Positions 61,319 through 64,000 of a stretch of 64,000 nt of DNA are shown here, piece by piece. Position 1 is the stretch's first letter. Each line of letters starts with the position of its first letter. Both the position numbers and the translations under genes were made by a program. Origin of the DNA: Nageia nagi (lineage: Eukaryota > Pinophyta). The stretch is taken from positions 36,456,001 through 36,520,000 of the forward strand of contig JBITNC010000001.1 of NCBI GenBank assembly GCA_050084985.1, written 5' to 3'. Under the pieces are notes generated by a model. The model searched no databases. It was not told the DNA's origin and was given only the letters and a program-made list of their open reading frames with translations.

Positions 61319-61710
61319 TGTTAGGAACTTGCAAGTTTCTAATTGGGATTCTTACCAAATAATAGTAAAATAGTAACAAAATAGATCTCAATCTCAATAC
61401 ACAAGCAACACAAATCTAAATAGAGCAAGATAATAATAGAATCATTTTACTGAATAATCAAAATGGATTGCAAGCCACTTTAAGGGGGCTACCTCCTTAC
61501 AACTCAAACAAAAATATTTTCATTTGCAAAATGGATTTCTATTTCCACACATATTTATAGTTTGCCTACCCTAACCCTAATCAATTGCTCAAAACAAAAT
61601 GGCTATTTGCGTTACAAATATGTCAGTCCCCTTAAATTTAATAAAAATATTATATTTTAATTAATAAATTATTATAATCTAAGTAAATGTTATGATATGG
61701 GATTCTAACA
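61319..61710 (-). repeat. 3' LTR of chromovirus-D
   Basis: 392 bases, TGTTAGGAAC…GATTCTAACA, with TGTTAG/CTAACA inverted ends. A TATA box (ACTATAAATATG, - strand) lies at about 61552-61563. Confidence 0.8.
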
Positions 61711-61727
61711 TGCCACCCCTCTTAAAG
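61711..61727 (-). other. polypurine tract of chromovirus-D
   Basis: CTTTAAGAGGGGTGGCA on the - strand touches the LTR start TGTTAGAATCCC. Confidence 0.85.
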
Positions 61728-61749
61728 AGAGTTTTTTCTTTAAAGCTAA

Positions 61750-62960
61750 AAATCAAAAAATTATTGTTGAAGTTGATGGAGTGTCTCCCAAGTTGCATCT
61801 TCAAGAGGTAATCCATGCCATTGGATAAGAACTTCAATAGTAGTGCGATTTCAAAGTTAGTGTGTGCATCATTCTAGAATAGCCTCAGGTTCAATCATAA
61901 TGGATCCTTCCTTAGTGAATTTTAGTAATTCTATCCAAACTATAGCTTAAGAGGCTCAAACTTGCTTAAGGAAGGAGATATGAAAAATAGGATGAATCTT
62001 GGACAATGTTGAAAGTGCCAACTTGTATGTTGCAAGGCCAATATGTTGGAGTATTTTATAAGGTTTATAAAATAGTGGAGCCAATTTTTTAGAATGTTTT
62101 AGTTTGAGAGATGTCTACCAGTATGGTTGGAGCCATAAGAAAACCTTGTCTCCTTGGAATTACCTTTCAACTTGTTGTTGATTAGCTTGTTATTTCATCT
62201 GCTGTTGAGCCACTTGAAGATTTTCCTAGAGAATGTGAATGATGTCTGTGTGATTAGTTAAGGTGGTGTCTATTGCTTGGATATTGGTGCTACCTAGAAT
62301 GTAAGAGATGACTATGGGTGGTGGTTGGCCACACAGAGCTTCATAAGGGGTCATCCTAATAGAAGTGTGATATTAAGTGTTATATCACCATTCTACTAAA
62401 GGAAGCCATTTTACCCTATGAACCAGTTGGGCTAAAGGAAAATAATGGAGAAATATTTCCAATAATTTATTAACAATATTTATCTAACCATCTATATGGG
62501 GGTGATAAGCAAAGCTTATATTGAGTGTAGTACCCTAGAGTTTGAAAAATTCTTGCCAAAATGTAATGATGAATTTTGAATCATGATCACTAACAATGGT
62601 AGAAGGCATGCCATGGAGTTTGAAAATGTTATAAAGAAAGAGTTGGAAATATTGATGGCCTTGTATGGATGTGCCAACAGGAAGAAGTGTTCATACTTGG
62701 AGAGTTAATCCACTACTACCATGATAACAGCTTTACCATATGATTTTGTAAGACCTTAAATAAAATCTATTGAGATATCTATCCAAGTTTGCTTCGATAT
62801 GGGTAATGATTGAAGCAATCTTGGGGTTCCCACTATCTCCCTTTTCTATTGCTAATAAACATTGCATTTAGATATAAACATTTTGATGTTCTATTTCATA
62901 CTTGACCAATAAAAAGAGCAAATAACTCATTGATATGTTGTCAAAAACCTATAATGGCCA
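61750..62960 (-). pseudogene. chromovirus-D integrase and chromodomain (broken)
   Basis: Right to left: GLTLQV-type sequence, HGMPSTIVSDHDSKFI (about 62625-62575; second Asp present), TTLNISFAYHPHIDG (about 62530-62490), MTPYEALCGQPPP (about 62350), GDKVFLWLQPYW (about 62150-62115), KLAPLFYKPYKILQHIG (about 62085-62040) and IHPIFHISFLKQ (about 62000). A chromodomain follows, EVLIQWHGLPLEDATWE (61835-61785), with its aromatic positions kept. The catalytic Glu region reads INIVNK, where Glu is lost. Confidence 0.85.
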
Positions 62961-63189
62961 GTTGTTGATGTAGCATGCAACTTTTGAAGTATCAACTCAT
63001 GACATGAGGAGTTTGTTGGTAATACAATACGACCTTTGAATCATAAAATTCCCTCATGCTAAGAAAATGGGGGTTTTCTCATTAGATCTGTTTGCAACTA
63101 TTGAATCATGAATTGGGTGAAACTATCCTAAATACATTCTTATTTAACCTCATTGAGAAAATTATGTATTGGAAATGAAAAGGCTTGAA

Positions 63190-63850
63190 ATACCATTGGG
63201 TCCACAAATTTTCATGAAAGAGCATCAAAAACTACATTCTCACTACCCTTTCCATACATAATCTCATATTCATAGCCCAAGAGTTTAGGGATCCACTTTT
63301 GTTATTCTAAGGTGGAGATGTATTATTTTAGGAAGTATTTCAAACTATGGTGGTTGATTTTGATGATAAAATGATGACCAATGAGATAGGGTCTCCAATG
63401 CTCAACGGCATGAATGATTGAAAGCATTTCCTTTTCATAGGTAGATTTAGCCAAGTTTCTACATGAGAGGGTCTTGCTTATGAAACATAAGATTTATCCT
63501 TATTATATAAATAAATCTCTAATTCTAACCCCTAAGGCATCACTCTCAATGATGAAGGTCTTAGAGAAATCTAGCATAGCCAATACTAGAGTAGAACATA
63601 TAGAAGCCTTCAGTTTCTAAAAGGATTCTTTTGTAGTTATTGACCAATTGAAGGCATTCTTCTTGAGAAAAATTGTGAGTGGGGATGTAATATTTTCATA
63701 ATCTTTCATAAACTTATGGTAGTACCCTATTAATTTGAGGAAGCCTCATAAGCTTTTCAAGGATTTAAGGAGAGGCCAAGTTTCTATATCCTCAATATTC
63801 AGTGGGTCCACGTTGATGCCTTCTTATGAAATAATGTTGTGTACATCAAA
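63190..63850 (-). pseudogene. chromovirus-D RT end and RNase H (broken)
   Basis: Right to left: EGINVDPLNIEDIETW (63815-63770), GYYHKFMKDYENITSPLTIF (63730-63670), FNWSITTKESF (about 63650), LDFSKTFIIESDALGV (63580-63530), FISKTLSCRNLAKSTYEKEM (63495-63430), HWRPYLIGHHFIIKINHHSL (63400-63340) and YEYEIMYGKGSENVV (63265-63220). These are the RT thumb and RNase H of a gypsy element. Confidence 0.85.
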
Positions 63851-64000
63851 ATATGAACCTAAAATGCAATTTAGAAATATAAATCATTCAACATAATTGA
63901 TCATGAACATATTCGACAATACACATCGATAATAGTAATGATTTTATATTCTAAAGTATTTGAATGCAAATAAGCAAGCTTTTATTGATCTGCTATAATC
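63851..64000. other. window end, no motif recognised
   Basis: By position the catalytic part of chromovirus-D RT should follow, but the expected motifs are not readable. Another insertion or deletion may begin near 63845. Confidence 0.3.

Larger units (their letters stand above)
61319..64000 (-). mobile_element. Chromovirus-D: 3' half of a gypsy chromovirus with short LTR
   Basis: The 3' LTR (61319-61710) and polypurine tract lead, to the right on the - strand, into a chromodomain, integrase, RNase H and RT. The 5' half is outside the window. It is inserted in chromovirus-C. All domains carry stops. Confidence 0.85.

Noticed and set aside
61568-61582. Telomere-like CCCTAACCCTAA
   Set aside because: Only about two units, inside a chromovirus-D LTR; chance or LTR sequence, not an interstitial telomere array.
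1-64000. tRNA, rRNA, CRISPR array or bacterial operon
   Set aside because: No cloverleaf with expected boxes, no rRNA-like stretch and no regularly spaced identical repeats with unique spacers were seen; the repeats found all belong to retroelements.

Overview
This window is nuclear DNA of a land plant, and essentially all of it is a nest of decayed LTR retrotransposons. I find no intact host gene, rRNA, tRNA or CRISPR. The evidence for a plant is the set of families present: a Sirevirus-type Ty1/copia element, chromoviruses with long LTRs, Tat-lineage Ty3/gypsy elements with a second RNase H, and a plant mobile domain (PMD) relic. The sequence is AT-rich, and the amount of nesting suggests a large genome. 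I cannot name the species from the sequence.

Layout. (1) Tat-A, + strand, 1 to about 9235: the 3' part of a Tat-type gypsy element. It holds an integrase end (1-860), two small ORFs of unknown function, an antisense PMD-like pseudogene (about 7075-5140), a polypurine tract (8669-8683) and a 3' LTR (from 8684). (2) Tat-B, - strand, discontinuous: an old Tat-type element cut by later insertions. Its recognisable coding pieces are at 32791-33259, 45236-46947 and 55691-56330, and relics at 9236-10124 and 19129-19772 may be its downstream part. (3) Sirevirus-like copia, - strand, 10125-19123, TSD TAGGT. (4) Chromovirus-A, - strand, 19773-31869, TSD TTTAC/CTTAC; one LTR is rearranged. (5) Chromovirus-B, + strand, 33260-45230, TSD CACAA. 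(6) Tat-C, - strand, 46948-55685, TSD ATGTA: the best preserved element, with gag-pol in one frame broken only by stop codons. (7) Chromovirus-C, + strand, about 57.0 kb to 61318, continuing past (8). (8) Chromovirus-D, - strand, 61319 to beyond 64000, inserted in the integrase of (7).

Elements 3 to 6 cover about 41.8 kb (65%) of the window. When chromovirus-B and Tat-C are mentally removed, the Tat-B integrase and RNase H motifs read across the junctions, so the nesting is well supported. LTR pairs differ by roughly 5-6% (Sirevirus, Tat-C) and about 11% (chromovirus-B) in the stretches I compared by eye, which fits the younger elements being the better preserved ones. Mutations are mostly transitions and many stop codons fit C-to-T or G-to-A changes, as expected of silenced, methylated repeats. 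I did not find a clearly new biological system. The most unusual items are the antisense PMD relic inside Tat-A, the foldback and inversion inside one chromovirus-A LTR, the 3'-UTR repeat array of Tat-C, and its 5.9-kb open frame without frameshifts.
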